A stretch of DNA of 64,000 bases, taken from NCBI GenBank assembly GCA_943368475.1, contig CALRLF020000002.1:77944-141943 (forward strand), written 5' to 3'. Positions 18,624 to 28,600 of the stretch are shown here, piece after piece. The position numbers and the translations under genes were made by a program. The notes below the pieces were generated by a model. It made no database searches. It was not told the origin of the DNA and saw only the letters and a program-made list of their open reading frames with translations. Position 1 is the first letter of the stretch. Every line of letters begins with the position of its first letter. The DNA comes from UBA1930 sp943368475. GTDB lineage: Bacteria; Bacteroidota; Bacteroidia; Chitinophagales; Chitinophagaceae.

Positions 18624-20579
18624 ATGATAAAAAGAATAATCTCATTTCTTTTGTTTGTATTATTTGTATTGCATTCAGGTAATGTATTGGCTCAACCAGA
18701 ACGTTGGCAACAAAGAATTAAATACAATATCGATGTTAAGATGGATGTGTTGACTGATAAATTTTCAGGAACAGAAAAAATTGAGTACTCTAATAACTCA
18801 ACAGATACGTTAAATAAAATTTTCTTCCATTTATATTGGAACGCATTTCAACCCAACAGCAGTATGGATGTCAGAAGCAGAGAATTGGGGAAAACCGTGT
18901 TGCGTCAGGATAGAAATGGAAATAACGTTTTAGACTGGGATGGTCGTGTAACCAATAGAATTAGCAAGCTTAAAGAAAATGAAATAGGTTATCAGCGTGT
19001 AAAAAGTGTTACAATTAATGGTAAACAACAAAAACTTATTGAACACGAAACTATCTTAGAAGTGCAATTAGATAAACCATTGGCTGCAAAGTCTAAATTA
19101 ATAATGGAAGTTGTTTTCGAAGCACAAGTACCTGTGCAAATAAGAAGAAGTGGTAGAGATAATGCTGAAGGTGTTCGTTTCAGCATGAGCCAATGGTATC
19201 CTAAAGTTGCTGAATATGATTATCAGGGTTGGAATGCCAATCCTTATATAGCTAGAGAGTTTTACGGTGTATGGGGCGATTTTGATGTAAAAATTACCAT
19301 CGATAAAAATTACATGGTTGCAGCAACAGGAGTATTACAAAATGCAAATACAATTGGTTTTGGATATTCAACACCTGGTTTAAAAATTCCTCAAACCAGT
19401 GCTAAAACAATTACCTGGAATTTTAAAGGAGAAAATATTCACGATTTTGTTTGGGCTGCCGATGCTGGTTATGCCCATATTTCTAAAGAAGTAAGAAAAG
19501 ACTTAACACTGCATGTTTTTTATAAACCTAAAGATGCAAAAAGTGATAGTGCATGGAACAATGTTTTATGGGCAGCCGAAAAAATTCTTCCATATATGGA
19601 AAAACGATTTGGTAAATATCCTTACCCTCAATATTCTTTTATACAAGGTGGAGATGGTGGCATGGAATACGCAATGGCAACACTATTAAAGGGCTCTGGT
19701 TTAGGAACAGTTTTTCATGAATGGATGCACAGTTGGTATCAACAAATATTGGGTACGAACGAAAGTTTATTTGCCTGGATGGATGAAGGCTTTACTAGTT
19801 ATGCAGAAAATGAACTAAGCAGCTATTATGAAGAAAATTTAGCTACACAAAGCCCTTGGGTTAATGAAAATGTAAAGGCAGCAATTAGAAAAAGTGTAGA
19901 AGCTAATAAGAATGATTTGCCAATTCGCCAATCCGATAACTATGCAGGTTATTTTGCTTTAGCAAAAAGCCCTTATGAGGAACCCATGACGCAACACGCT
20001 GATCATTTTAATACCAATTTTGGTTATTCATTAGCAGCTTATAGTAAAGGTTCAGTTTTCATTAATCAGCTTGGTTATATTGTTGGAGACTCTATACGAA
20101 ATAGGATATTATTGGAATATTACAACCAATGGAAATTCAAACATCCCAATGCCAATGATTTTGTTAGAGTAGCCGAAAAAGTAAGTGGTTTAGCATTACA
20201 ATGGTATAAAGAATATTGGGTGTACACCACCAAAACAATTGATTATGCTGTTGGCAATATCAATATTGATACAGCAACAAATAATGCAATCTTAACCATA
20301 AAAAGAGTTGGTAAAATGCCAATGCCTGTAGATGTTACTGTAACCTATAAAGATGGCACACAAGAGATGCATTACATTCCTCTGAATTTAATGTATGGAC
20401 AAAAACCTGTGGAAGGCATTTTGCCACGAACCATACAGCCTGAGTGGAAATGGACACATCCTGAGTATACTTTTATGGTAAATAGGAAGGTAGCAGATAT
20501 AAAATCTGTAGAAATAGATGCCAGTTATAGAATGGCTGATTTGAATAGAAGTAACAACAAATTGGTAATACCCGATTAA
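18624..20579 (+). CDS. Secreted M1-family zinc metallopeptidase
   Basis: A 651-residue protein with a signal peptide (hydrophobic FLLFVLFVLHSGNVLA, cleavage near residue 23). The gluzincin zinc site is HEWMH at 365-369 followed 18 residues later by E388 in DEGFTSYAENE, the exact M1 spacing. The exopeptidase motif appears as GGDGGMEYAMATL, an analogue of GAMEN. It should cleave amino-terminal residues from peptides in the periplasm or outside. The C-terminal ~110 residues look like a beta domain (MPMPVDVTVTYKDGTQE). Upstream, AAATTTTG lies 4 nt before the ATG, a near match to a -7 element. Confidence 0.88.
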   Translation: MIKRIISFLLFVLFVLHSGNVLAQPERWQQRIKYNIDVKMDVLTDKFSGTEKIEYSNNSTDTLNKIFFHLYWNAFQPNSSMDVRSRELGKTVLRQDRNGNNVLDWDGRVTNRISKLKENEIGYQRVKSVTINGKQQKLIEHETILEVQLDKPLAAKSKLIMEVVFEAQVPVQIRRSGRDNAEGVRFSMSQWYPKVAEYDYQGWNANPYIAREFYGVWGDFDVKITIDKNYMVAATGVLQNANTIGFGYSTPGLKIPQTSAKTITWNFKGENIHDFVWAADAGYAHISKEVRKDLTLHVFYKPKDAKSDSAWNNVLWAAEKILPYMEKRFGKYPYPQYSFIQGGDGGMEYAMATLLKGSGLGTVFHEWMHSWYQQILGTNESLFAWMDEGFTSYAENELSSYYEENLATQSPWVNENVKAAIRKSVEANKNDLPIRQSDNYAGYFALAKSPYEEPMTQHADHFNTNFGYSLAAYSKGSVFINQLGYIVGDSIRNRILLEYYNQWKFKHPNANDFVRVAEKVSGLALQWYKEYWVYTTKTIDYAVGNINIDTATNNAILTIKRVGKMPMPVDVTVTYKDGTQEMHYIPLNLMYGQKPVEGILPRTIQPEWKWTHPEYTFMVNRKVADIKSVEIDASYRMADLNRSNNKLVIPD

Positions 20580-20601
20580 TAATAATATTAAGTAGATAAA
20601 T

Positions 20602-20633
20602 AAAAATGCCACACTTATACGTGTGGCATTTTT
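20602..20633. terminator. Bidirectional rho-independent terminator
   Basis: A perfect 13-bp stem, AAAAATGCCACAC at 20602-20614 and its complement at 20621-20633, with a 6-nt loop. The A and T runs on both sides let it work for both convergent genes: the M1 peptidase (+) and the aminotransferase (-). Confidence 0.88.
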
Positions 20634-20656
20634 ATTTATTGTTCAACAATGATTTT

Positions 20657-21853
20657 CTAATTCGTTTTTCCTGGATATACTTTTAAGGCAGCTGCTAAGC
20701 AATCCATAGCCTTATTAATCGAATCAAGATTTAAAACATAAGCCAATCGAACTTCTTGTTTACCTAAACCTGGTGTTCCATAAAAACCAGTTGCAGGAGC
20801 CAACATTACAGTTTCATTATTGTGATTAAAACTTTCTAATAACCACTGACAAAATTTATCACTATCGTCGATAGGTAGTTTGGCCATTGCATAAAATGCT
20901 CCACCAGGGTTAGGACAAAAAACACCTTCCATTGCATTGAGCCTTTGTACAATTAAATCTCTACGAGATTGATATTCTGCTTTTGTGGTATCAAAATAAT
21001 CTGCCGGCAAATCTATGGCAGCTTCGCCTGCCAATTGTTCTAAATAAGGGCTGCATAAACGCATTTGTGCAAACTTCATAGTAGCATCTAGCAGTTGTTG
21101 ATTCTTAGTTACAAAAGCACCAATTCTTGCACCACATGCACTATAGCGTTTGCTAATGGTATCCATTAAAACAACATGCTCATCAACACCAGTTAAATGC
21201 ATGGCACTAAATTGCTTGCCTTCATAGGTAAACTCTCTGTATGCTTCATCTGCAAAAAGATACAAATTGTGTTTTAAAATTATGGCCTTCAATTCCAGCA
21301 TTTCTTTTTCACTGTAATTATAGCCAGTTGGATTGTTGGGGTTGCAAATAACGATTGCTTTGGTTTTGGAAGTAATTTTCTTCTCCAATTCTTCAATAGG
21401 AGGTAATGCAAAACCATCTTCTATATTCGATGTTACAGGCACTACATTAATACCAGCTGCAATAGCAAAACCATTATAGTTGGCATAAAATGGTTCAGGA
21501 ATAATAACTTCATCGCCTGGGTCTAAACAAGCCATAAAACCGAATAAAATCGCTTCACTACCGCCTGTTGTTATAATAATTTGATTGTGGTTTACATCAA
21601 TGCCAACGCTATGATAATATCCAGAAAGCTTTTTACGATAACTTTCTAAACCAGCACTATGGGTGTATTCAAGAATGGTAAAATCTGCATTTTTTATTGC
21701 GTCACGTACTTGTTTTGGTGTTTCAATATCTGGCTGACCGATATTTAAATGATAAACATGAATGCCTTGCTTCTTGGCTGCTTCTGAATAAGGAACCAAT
21801 TTACGTATAGGAGAGGCAGGCATGTTCTCCCCACGTTTGCTTATTTGTAACAT
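20657..21853 (-). CDS. Class I/II PLP-dependent aminotransferase
   Basis: About 398 residues from the ATG at 21853 (MLQISKRGENMPASP), which I prefer over an ATG six codons earlier because related proteins start this way. The motif VYHLNIGQPDIETP is followed by NPNNPTGYNY, ADEAYREF and the PLP lysine segment DTISKRYSACGARIGAF. The fold-type I aminotransferase likely acts on aspartate or a similar amino acid. The substrate is not certain. A -7 element lies directly before the start, and the gene ends at the bidirectional terminator. Confidence 0.87.
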   Translation of the reverse strand: MLQISKRGENMPASPIRKLVPYSEAAKKQGIHVYHLNIGQPDIETPKQVRDAIKNADFTILEYTHSAGLESYRKKLSGYYHSVGIDVNHNQIIITTGGSEAILFGFMACLDPGDEVIIPEPFYANYNGFAIAAGINVVPVTSNIEDGFALPPIEELEKKITSKTKAIVICNPNNPTGYNYSEKEMLELKAIILKHNLYLFADEAYREFTYEGKQFSAMHLTGVDEHVVLMDTISKRYSACGARIGAFVTKNQQLLDATMKFAQMRLCSPYLEQLAGEAAIDLPADYFDTTKAEYQSRRDLIVQRLNAMEGVFCPNPGGAFYAMAKLPIDDSDKFCQWLLESFNHNNETVMLAPATGFYGTPGLGKQEVRLAYVLNLDSINKAMDCLAAALKVYPGKTN

Positions 21854-21857
21854 GTGG

Positions 21858-21865
21858 CAAATATA
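21858..21865 (-). promoter_or_regulatory. Candidate -7 element TATATTTG abutting the start codon
   Basis: On the minus strand, TATATTTG matches TAnnTTTG exactly and ends 4 nt before the aminotransferase ATG at 21853. Transcription would begin at or next to the ATG, so the message would be leaderless. No good -33 TTTG is seen. Confidence 0.45.
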
Positions 21866-21930
21866 AACCAATATCTATTGTTTAAATAGATACTGTATAA
21901 GTGAAAATTGTTATCAAGAATTATGAAAAT

Positions 21931-21964
21931 AAAAAACGCTTCAACTTATGTTGAAGCGTTTTTT
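21931..21964 (-). terminator. Rho-independent terminator
   Basis: A perfect 15-bp stem (21931-21945 with 21950-21964) closed by a 4-nt TTAT loop, with core ACGCTTCAAC. It lies just downstream of the minus-strand DUF1573 gene and ends in a T run on that strand. Confidence 0.88.
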
Positions 21965-21982
21965 ATAATACAATATAACTTA

Positions 21983-22381
21983 TTATGATTTTGCTTTAGG
22001 TTTTGCTACTGCAGGTTTATTTTCTACAACTTCACCTGTAATATTCAAAACAATAGGCTTTTCTACATTCACAAATTTTACAGTTACATCCTTTGTAAAT
22101 GCTCCCATACTGGCAGCATTGTAAGTAACTTTTATAGTACCTTGTTTTCCTTTTGTAATAGGTTCTTTAGGATATTCAGGAGTAGTACAACCACAACCAG
22201 CAACAGCACTTTCTATAACCAAGGGTTTGCTACTCGTATTGGTGAATTTAAAAACGTAAGTAGCTGGTACATTTTGTTTCAACTTGCCAAAACTATGTTT
22301 TGTTTCAACAAACTTTACTGGCTCCTGAGCAAAAGCACTAAACGCAGAAAATAGAAACGCAACAAATAATAATTTTTTCAT
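21983..22381 (-). CDS. Secreted DUF1573 protein
   Basis: A 132-residue protein from the ATG at 22381 (MKKLLFVAFLFSAFSAFA signal peptide, cleavage before QEPV). The upstream in-frame ATG would put extra polar residues before the signal, so it is rejected. The DUF1573 core is an immunoglobulin/ASH-like beta domain with the signature KHSFGKLKQ and VAGCGCTTPEYPKEP. It is exported to the periplasm; its role is unknown. It is paralogous to the gene 19 bases upstream. The tail is Lys/Ala/Pro-rich. Confidence 0.85.
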   Translation of the reverse strand: MKKLLFVAFLFSAFSAFAQEPVKFVETKHSFGKLKQNVPATYVFKFTNTSSKPLVIESAVAGCGCTTPEYPKEPITKGKQGTIKVTYNAASMGAFTKDVTVKFVNVEKPIVLNITGEVVENKPAVAKPKAKS

Positions 22382-22400
22382 ACTTTTTTTGATATAAAGA

Positions 22401-22886
22401 TTATTTACTTCCACCAGTTTTCATTTTCTCAACACCACCATTTGCTGGAGCTGAAGTGTCTGGAGTTTTATAAGTTTCGCCTTTAAACGTTACAATTCTG
22501 CTCATATTGTCGCTAAAATATAAAGTAACAGTTTTTGTGAAGGCTCCATCTGTACCGCCATTAAAACCTAAAGTAACTTTTACTGATTCACCTGGTCCAA
22601 ATTTTTTGTTGGCCTCATATTTTGGTGTTGTACAACCACAACCAGCCTGAACTCTATCTAAGGTAACAGAATCGTTGCTAATGTTTTTAATCATTAACTC
22701 ATATTCAGCAGGTTTGCCAAAAGGAATTTTACCAAAATCATATTCAGCATTCTTAAATTCTAATACTTTGGTAATGTCTTTTGGTTGGGGTTGAGCTTTT
22801 TCTTGAGTTGGAGTTGTTGTAGTTTGTTGAGCATTTGCTGCAAATCCCATAAAAAGTACGGCTGCAATAAGTGTAAACTTTTTCAT
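22401..22886 (-). CDS. Secreted DUF1573 protein, paralogue
   Basis: A 161-residue protein from the ATG at 22886 (MKKFTLIAAVLFMGFAANA signal peptide). The alternative start 22 codons upstream would bury the signal and is rejected. The core matches its neighbour: EYDFGKIPFGKPAEYEL and VQAGCGCTTPKYEA. A Gln/Thr/Pro linker follows the signal. The two genes form a tandem pair on the minus strand that probably arose by duplication, read as one unit ending at the terminator at 21931-21964. Confidence 0.85.
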   Translation of the reverse strand: MKKFTLIAAVLFMGFAANAQQTTTTPTQEKAQPQPKDITKVLEFKNAEYDFGKIPFGKPAEYELMIKNISNDSVTLDRVQAGCGCTTPKYEANKKFGPGESVKVTLGFNGGTDGAFTKTVTLYFSDNMSRIVTFKGETYKTPDTSAPANGGVEKMKTGGSK

Positions 22887-23138
22887 TTTGTATTCTTTTT
22901 TCTTTAGTTTATTGATAATGAAAGTAGGTAATTGCAAATAAATTTTAATCAAATACCTATTTTGATGCCATAAAAATATTGATTTTGTTTTGAATCTGCA
23001 CCAACATCAACTAAATTCATGCCAATTACGCTATTTTTAATGTATTATTAAGAAGCTATTGGCACATGAAATGTTGCATAGGTTATCGCTTTTCTTTCCA
23101 CAGCCCTATTTTATGCTATATAATGCAATGTGAATAGC

Positions 23139-23146
23139 TATTTTTG
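23139..23146 (+). promoter_or_regulatory. Candidate -7 element TATTTTTG abutting the start codon
   Basis: TATTTTTG matches TAnnTTTG and ends 4 nt before the ATG at 23151 of the E1 gene, suggesting a leaderless message. No -33 TTTG is evident. If transcription starts slightly downstream, the ATG at 23172 would be the start. Confidence 0.4.
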
Positions 23147-23150
23147 TTTA

Positions 23151-25544
23151 ATGGAAGCTCAAACCACTACTATGTCTTACACAAATGATATGCTTTCGTA
23201 TGAAGGCTTCAGGACAACAGTACTTAACGATTTTAAGTTTGCCGCTATTAGTAGGGAGGCCAGTTTGTTGGGTAGAAGAGAGGTTTTGACAGGAAAAGCC
23301 AAATTTGGCATTTTTGGTGATGGAAAAGAATTGGCACAGGTAGCAATGGCTAAATTTTTTAAATCTGGTGATTTTAGAAGTGGTTATTATCGTGACCAAA
23401 CTTTTATGTTTGCTACAGGCTTAGCCAGTGTTCAACAATTTTTTGCTCAGTTATATGCCGATCCTGTTGAAGGCAATGATCCTTTTAGTGGTGGAAGACA
23501 AATGGTTAGTCATTTTGCGACCAAATTTGTAGATGATAATGGCAATTGGTTGGATTTAGCAAATCGTAAAAATGTTTCCTCTGATATAGCACCAACTGCT
23601 GGACAAATGGTACGAGCTTTGGGTTTAGCATTTGCAAGTAAATGTTTTAGAAATGCTCCATCGGTTCATCAATTCGATGATTTATCGCACAACGGAAATG
23701 AAGTTTGTTTTTGTACCATTGGTGATGCAAGCACCAGTGAAGGTCATTTTTGGGAAACCATTAATGCAGCTGGGGTGTTACAAGTTCCTTTAGCAGTATT
23801 TGTATATGATGACGGATATGGTATCTCAGTTCCAAAAGCTCATCAAACAACCAAAGGTTCTATTAGTGCCGCCCTAAAAGGATTTCAGAAAAAAGATGAT
23901 ACCAATGGTATTGATATTTATAGAGTAAAAGCATGGGACTATGCTGGCATGTGTGAGATTTTTGAAGATGCTTTACAAAAAGTTAGAGAAACACATATAC
24001 CAGCTGTTTTTCATATAGAAGAAGTTACACAGCCACAAGGGCATTCAACATCTGGCAGCCATGAAAGATACAAAAGTGCTGAACGTTTAGAATGGGAGAG
24101 AGAATGGGATTGTTTGAAGAAAATGAGAGAATGGATTACAACCAATGGAATTGCTACAGATGGTGAATTAGACAATTTACATGAAGAAGCAAAAGAGCAT
24201 GTAAAACAAGAAAAAAATGCAGCTTGGGAAATATACCTAGAGCCTATAAAAATACAAGTTACCACAACCGTAGAGCTGATTCGTGGAATGATGGTAAATG
24301 ATATAGACGTGTACAATCATTTACAGCAATTGGCTAACAATTTAAGCAACAATAGAGAGCCAATGCGTAGAGATGTATTAAACACCTTGTCATTGGCTAT
24401 GGAAGCAGCTCCAAACTCTCCAAGTACAGCAGATGTGAAAAATTATTACGAACAATTGGTTCATGAAAATGCAGGATTGTACAATACACATTTATACAAC
24501 GAAGGCAGTAAATCGGCATTAAAAGTGCATGAAGAAAAACCTTTTATTCCTTTCGACGCACCAACTGTAAATGGGTACGAAGTATTGAACAAATATTTTG
24601 ATGCACTATTTAGCAATAATCCAAAAGTATTTGCTTTTGGAGAAGATGTTGGGTTTATTGGCGATGTAAATCAAGGATTTTCTGGCTTACAAGAAAAGCA
24701 TGGTGCCAGCAGAATTTTTGATACAGGCATTCGTGAGTTAACGATTGTTGGTCAAGGGTTAGGTATGGCATTAAGAGGGTTAAGGCCCATAACTGAAATT
24801 CAGTATTTGGATTATTTATTGTATGGTTTGCAACCTTTAAGTGACGATGTTGCTACCACACATTTTAGAACAAGAGGCTTACAAAGCTGTCCTTTAATTA
24901 TTCGTACAAGAGGGCATCGTTTAGAAGGTGTTTGGCATAGTGGTAGCCCATTGGGCATGATGATTAATGCTTTACGTGGTATGCACATTTGTGTACCTAG
25001 AAATATGGTACAGGCAGTAGGTATGTACAATACTTTATTGCAAAGCAATGACCCTGGTATTGTGGTAGAATGTTTAAATGGCTATCGTTTAAAAGAAAAA
25101 TTACCCGCTAATTTATTAGAGTATACCATTCCATTTGGTATTCCTGAAATTATTCATGAAGGAACCGATATAACCATTGTTTCTTATGGCTCTACATTAA
25201 GAATTATACAAGATGTTGTTGAACGTTTATCTAAAGAAAACATCAGTTGTGAAGTAGTAGATGTGCAAACCTTATTGCCTTTTGATACACAACATACCAT
25301 TGTAACATCTTTAAAGAAAACCAATAGAATTGTATTTGTAGATGAAGATGTTCCTGGTGGTGCAACTGCATTTATGTACAGGGAAGTGATGGAAATACAA
25401 GGTGGTTATAAATGGCTTGACGTAACTCCAAGAACTATTACTGCAAAAGCTCATCGACCATGTTATGGTAGCGATGGAGATTATTTTAGCAAGCCCAATG
25501 CAGAAGAAATTATTACTGTAATAAGGGCTATGATGGCAGAGTAA
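23151..25544 (+). CDS. Fused alpha/beta 2-oxoacid dehydrogenase E1 component
   Basis: About 797 residues combining both E1 subunits. The alpha half carries the thiamine diphosphate motif GDASTSEGHFWETINAA (G191 onward) and HSTSGSHERYK. The beta half starts near residue 480 with VFAFGEDVGFIGD and includes GLRPITEIQYLDYL and VDEDVPGGATAF. It decarboxylates a 2-oxoacid and passes the acyl group to the E2 lipoyl domain. The alpha part looks closer to branched-chain or 2-oxoisovalerate enzymes than to homodimeric PDH, but the substrate is uncertain. Its E3 partner may be lpd at 59019-60425; no E2 is present in the window. I prefer the ATG at 23151 to an upstream GTG. Confidence 0.86.
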   Translation: MEAQTTTMSYTNDMLSYEGFRTTVLNDFKFAAISREASLLGRREVLTGKAKFGIFGDGKELAQVAMAKFFKSGDFRSGYYRDQTFMFATGLASVQQFFAQLYADPVEGNDPFSGGRQMVSHFATKFVDDNGNWLDLANRKNVSSDIAPTAGQMVRALGLAFASKCFRNAPSVHQFDDLSHNGNEVCFCTIGDASTSEGHFWETINAAGVLQVPLAVFVYDDGYGISVPKAHQTTKGSISAALKGFQKKDDTNGIDIYRVKAWDYAGMCEIFEDALQKVRETHIPAVFHIEEVTQPQGHSTSGSHERYKSAERLEWEREWDCLKKMREWITTNGIATDGELDNLHEEAKEHVKQEKNAAWEIYLEPIKIQVTTTVELIRGMMVNDIDVYNHLQQLANNLSNNREPMRRDVLNTLSLAMEAAPNSPSTADVKNYYEQLVHENAGLYNTHLYNEGSKSALKVHEEKPFIPFDAPTVNGYEVLNKYFDALFSNNPKVFAFGEDVGFIGDVNQGFSGLQEKHGASRIFDTGIRELTIVGQGLGMALRGLRPITEIQYLDYLLYGLQPLSDDVATTHFRTRGLQSCPLIIRTRGHRLEGVWHSGSPLGMMINALRGMHICVPRNMVQAVGMYNTLLQSNDPGIVVECLNGYRLKEKLPANLLEYTIPFGIPEIIHEGTDITIVSYGSTLRIIQDVVERLSKENISCEVVDVQTLLPFDTQHTIVTSLKKTNRIVFVDEDVPGGATAFMYREVMEIQGGYKWLDVTPRTITAKAHRPCYGSDGDYFSKPNAEEIITVIRAMMAE

Positions 25545-25564
25545 TGCAACGAAAGTTTTGTTTT

Positions 25565-25600
25565 AAAAAGGCAACTATTTATGATAGTTGCCTTTTTTTA
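25565..25600. terminator. Bidirectional rho-independent terminator
   Basis: A perfect 14-bp stem, 25565-25578 with 25584-25597, around a 5-nt TTATG loop; core GGCAACTAT. The run of T after it serves the E1 gene, and the A run on the other side serves the convergent surface-protein gene that ends at 25616. Confidence 0.9.
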
Positions 25601-25615
25601 CGGGAATTTTGTAAT

Positions 25616-28600
25616 TTATTTTTTCTTTGGAGCAGAGTTGGTAGCGTTAATCATTGTTCTGCAAAAGTCATTTCCTCTAACAACAGCAACACTGCTGTAT
25701 CCAACATAATTACACATACTGCTAGTTATTTGTAGTCTATAATACATAATGCTAATAGGAACTTTAGGTATATAAACTGCACTAGATGCATTTTGTACAT
25801 TTGTCCATGGACCATTTGCATTTGTAGCTTTTTGCCATTGATAAGTTACATTTCCATTTGTGTAATGATAATTTTGTAACAAGTACAAATTTTGAGGATT
25901 ATTATTTAAGCAAACAGTTTGTTCGGCAGGAGAAATACTGCCTCCTACAATTGCAGGATATATAAAGACATCAACAATATTTGTATAGGCACTATTGCCA
26001 CATGCGTCAAACACTTTTCGTCTGATTTTGCAATCAGCAGTAATATTGGTTAATGTATAGTTAGCCGAATTAGAATTTGGTAAAATCGTCCATGTACTAT
26101 TGCTATTGCTCATTTCCCATTGATAAGATAAATCACCATAACCGCCACAAGCACTCAATATTTCGTAAAAGAAAGTATCGTTTATATTAGGACAAACCAC
26201 TACCGATTTACCAATAATCCCTGGTTTTAATTGTTGAAATTGAACATTAATGGTGAGAATGTTTGAGTAAGCAATATTATTTAAGGCATCGGTTGTTTTT
26301 CTTCTAAAACTTGTTGTTGCAAATAAATTAGAAGGAGTATAGCTGGCTGCAGTTGCATTATTAATCATAGTCCACGTATTGTTTACATTTAATTCCCAAG
26401 TAAATGTATACGGAGCTGTGCCACCTAAATTATTATTTGCCAAAGGTTCAATAAGCCCTGGACTATTTCCATTTTGAACACAAGTATTTGCTGCTTGAAT
26501 AATTCCTCCATTAAAAGTAGTTGGAGTACTATTTACTGTGATTGAAATTACATTGCTTTCTGCAGAAAGATTACATTGTAGCTCTTTTACTACTCTTTTA
26601 AAATAGGTGGCATATATTAACGAGAAAGGCTGATAATTAAGTGAATTTGCACCACTTATTACATTCCAAGGGCCATTTAAATTAGTGGTTTGTAACCATG
26701 TTATTTCTAAGACAGCAGGAGTATTATTTACTGTGCCTGTTGATGGTTCAATTTGGCTGACAATTAAACTAGGTGTTTGTCCAGTTGTAACAGAAGTTGA
26801 GTTTATAAAAATACTGCCGGCAGTTAAACTTTGTAATTGAACTGTAGCTGTATTTGAATAAGCATAAATACCACAAAAATCAGTAACCTTTCTGCGATAT
26901 AAACCAGTTGTATTTGCTAAAGGTTGAAGTAGCGTTGCATTTTGTAAACTATCAGCATTCGCAGAGGGAGTTGATATAGCATTCCAGTTGCTGTTTTGAT
27001 ATTGTTCCCAAGTGTAAGAATAACCATAGCTAACAGCAGAACCACTTGCACTTATAATACTAGTAAGTAAAGGGTTGCTACTTGTGTTACAAACAAATTC
27101 ATTCGATGTAATTGAACCTGGGTTTAAGGTAACATTATTAGAGGCTTCAGTTAATGTGATTTCATTACTGTAAGCAAAATCGCCAACACCGTCTGTTACT
27201 TTTCTTCTAAAAGTTGCACTTGCACTCATTGGAGACGGCTGATAATTCTCTGTACTAGAATTTGGAAGATCGTACCAGTTATTATTGCTACTATTCTTTA
27301 TTTGCCAAATATAGTTGTAATTTGGACTACCACCACTTGCAGGGTTTGTACTAGAAAAGTTACTTAAACTACTATTTGCACAGATAATGGTACTATTATT
27401 ATAGCTAATTGTACCACCAGATAATGCTACAAAACAAGCATTTACTGTAAAACTTATTTCGTTACTGTAGGCTGTAGAATTAAGATTATCGGTTACTTTT
27501 CTTCTATATTTTGTTGAAACTGTTAAGGCAGGGGGTTGATAGCTTGTAGAATTTGTACCTGCAATATCAATCCACTGATTGTTGTTACCAATACTTTGCT
27601 GCCAAATGTATGTGTAAACTCCAGTTCCATTATTGGCTAATGTTTCATTAGAAATAATAGCAGGACTGCTGCCACTACAAATAGTATTAGTTGCACCATT
27701 TAGTGATATGGAGCCTCCTGTTATTGTTATAATTTGTGGTAATGTAATGGTTGATACATTACTATAAGCTCCATATGAACAACCAGCCTGATATGTTTTT
27801 CTTCGATAATAAGTAGTTTGATTTAAAGTACCTAATTGAAGAGAATTACTAGTTGCATTGGCAATCTCTGTAAATGGACCAATAAATTGATTCGACTGTT
27901 CCCATTGGTATAAATAACTACTTCCATTACCACCGGTTGGGTTTGTTGCATTTGCCAATAATGCTGGTGTTGCACCTGTTGTAAGTGTTTGTGTTGAAGG
28001 CGTTATTGTACCTCCAAGTAAATTTGTACCACTAATTCTTCTTGCTTCAAAATTAATAAATGTACCCGGCGTAGAAGAGCTTGTCCAAACTTCTATGGTT
28101 GAATTTGCATTTAAAGTAATTGGGGAAGAAAAGTAAACGTTAAAAAATCCTGTGGCATCTGTGTAAGTTTCTTTAATTACTATTCCATCTACAATTAGTT
28201 TTAACCGATTGAAACTACCTACATGTACCGAAAGATTATAATTACCACAATCGAAGCCTTTACGTTTTGCAACGACAGTTACACTGCTATAATTAGTCAT
28301 AGTAGTGCCATACCATTCAGTTGTAAAAGGTGTATTTGCTGCTAGGCTTGATGGAGCAGTGTTTTCGTTCCAATGATCCTGTGTATAAAAGTTATTAGGA
28401 TTGGTAGGTACGTCATTATCATAAAATCCTTTATAAATATTTAAGTTAGCATTGCTGTTTGTTCCTTCATAACCATGAATACGCCAAATTCCAATACCAA
28501 ATTCAAATGAAGATGGTAATATTGTTAGTGTACATTGGTTTGATTGGATTGTATTATTTGAACATTGTTGATTTCCAGTTACTCTGTATAAACCCGAAGT

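Noticed and set aside
25544..25735. Short plus-strand frame after the E1 gene
   Set aside because: It spans the bidirectional terminator and runs antisense into the Ig-like repeat gene; no independent coding signal.
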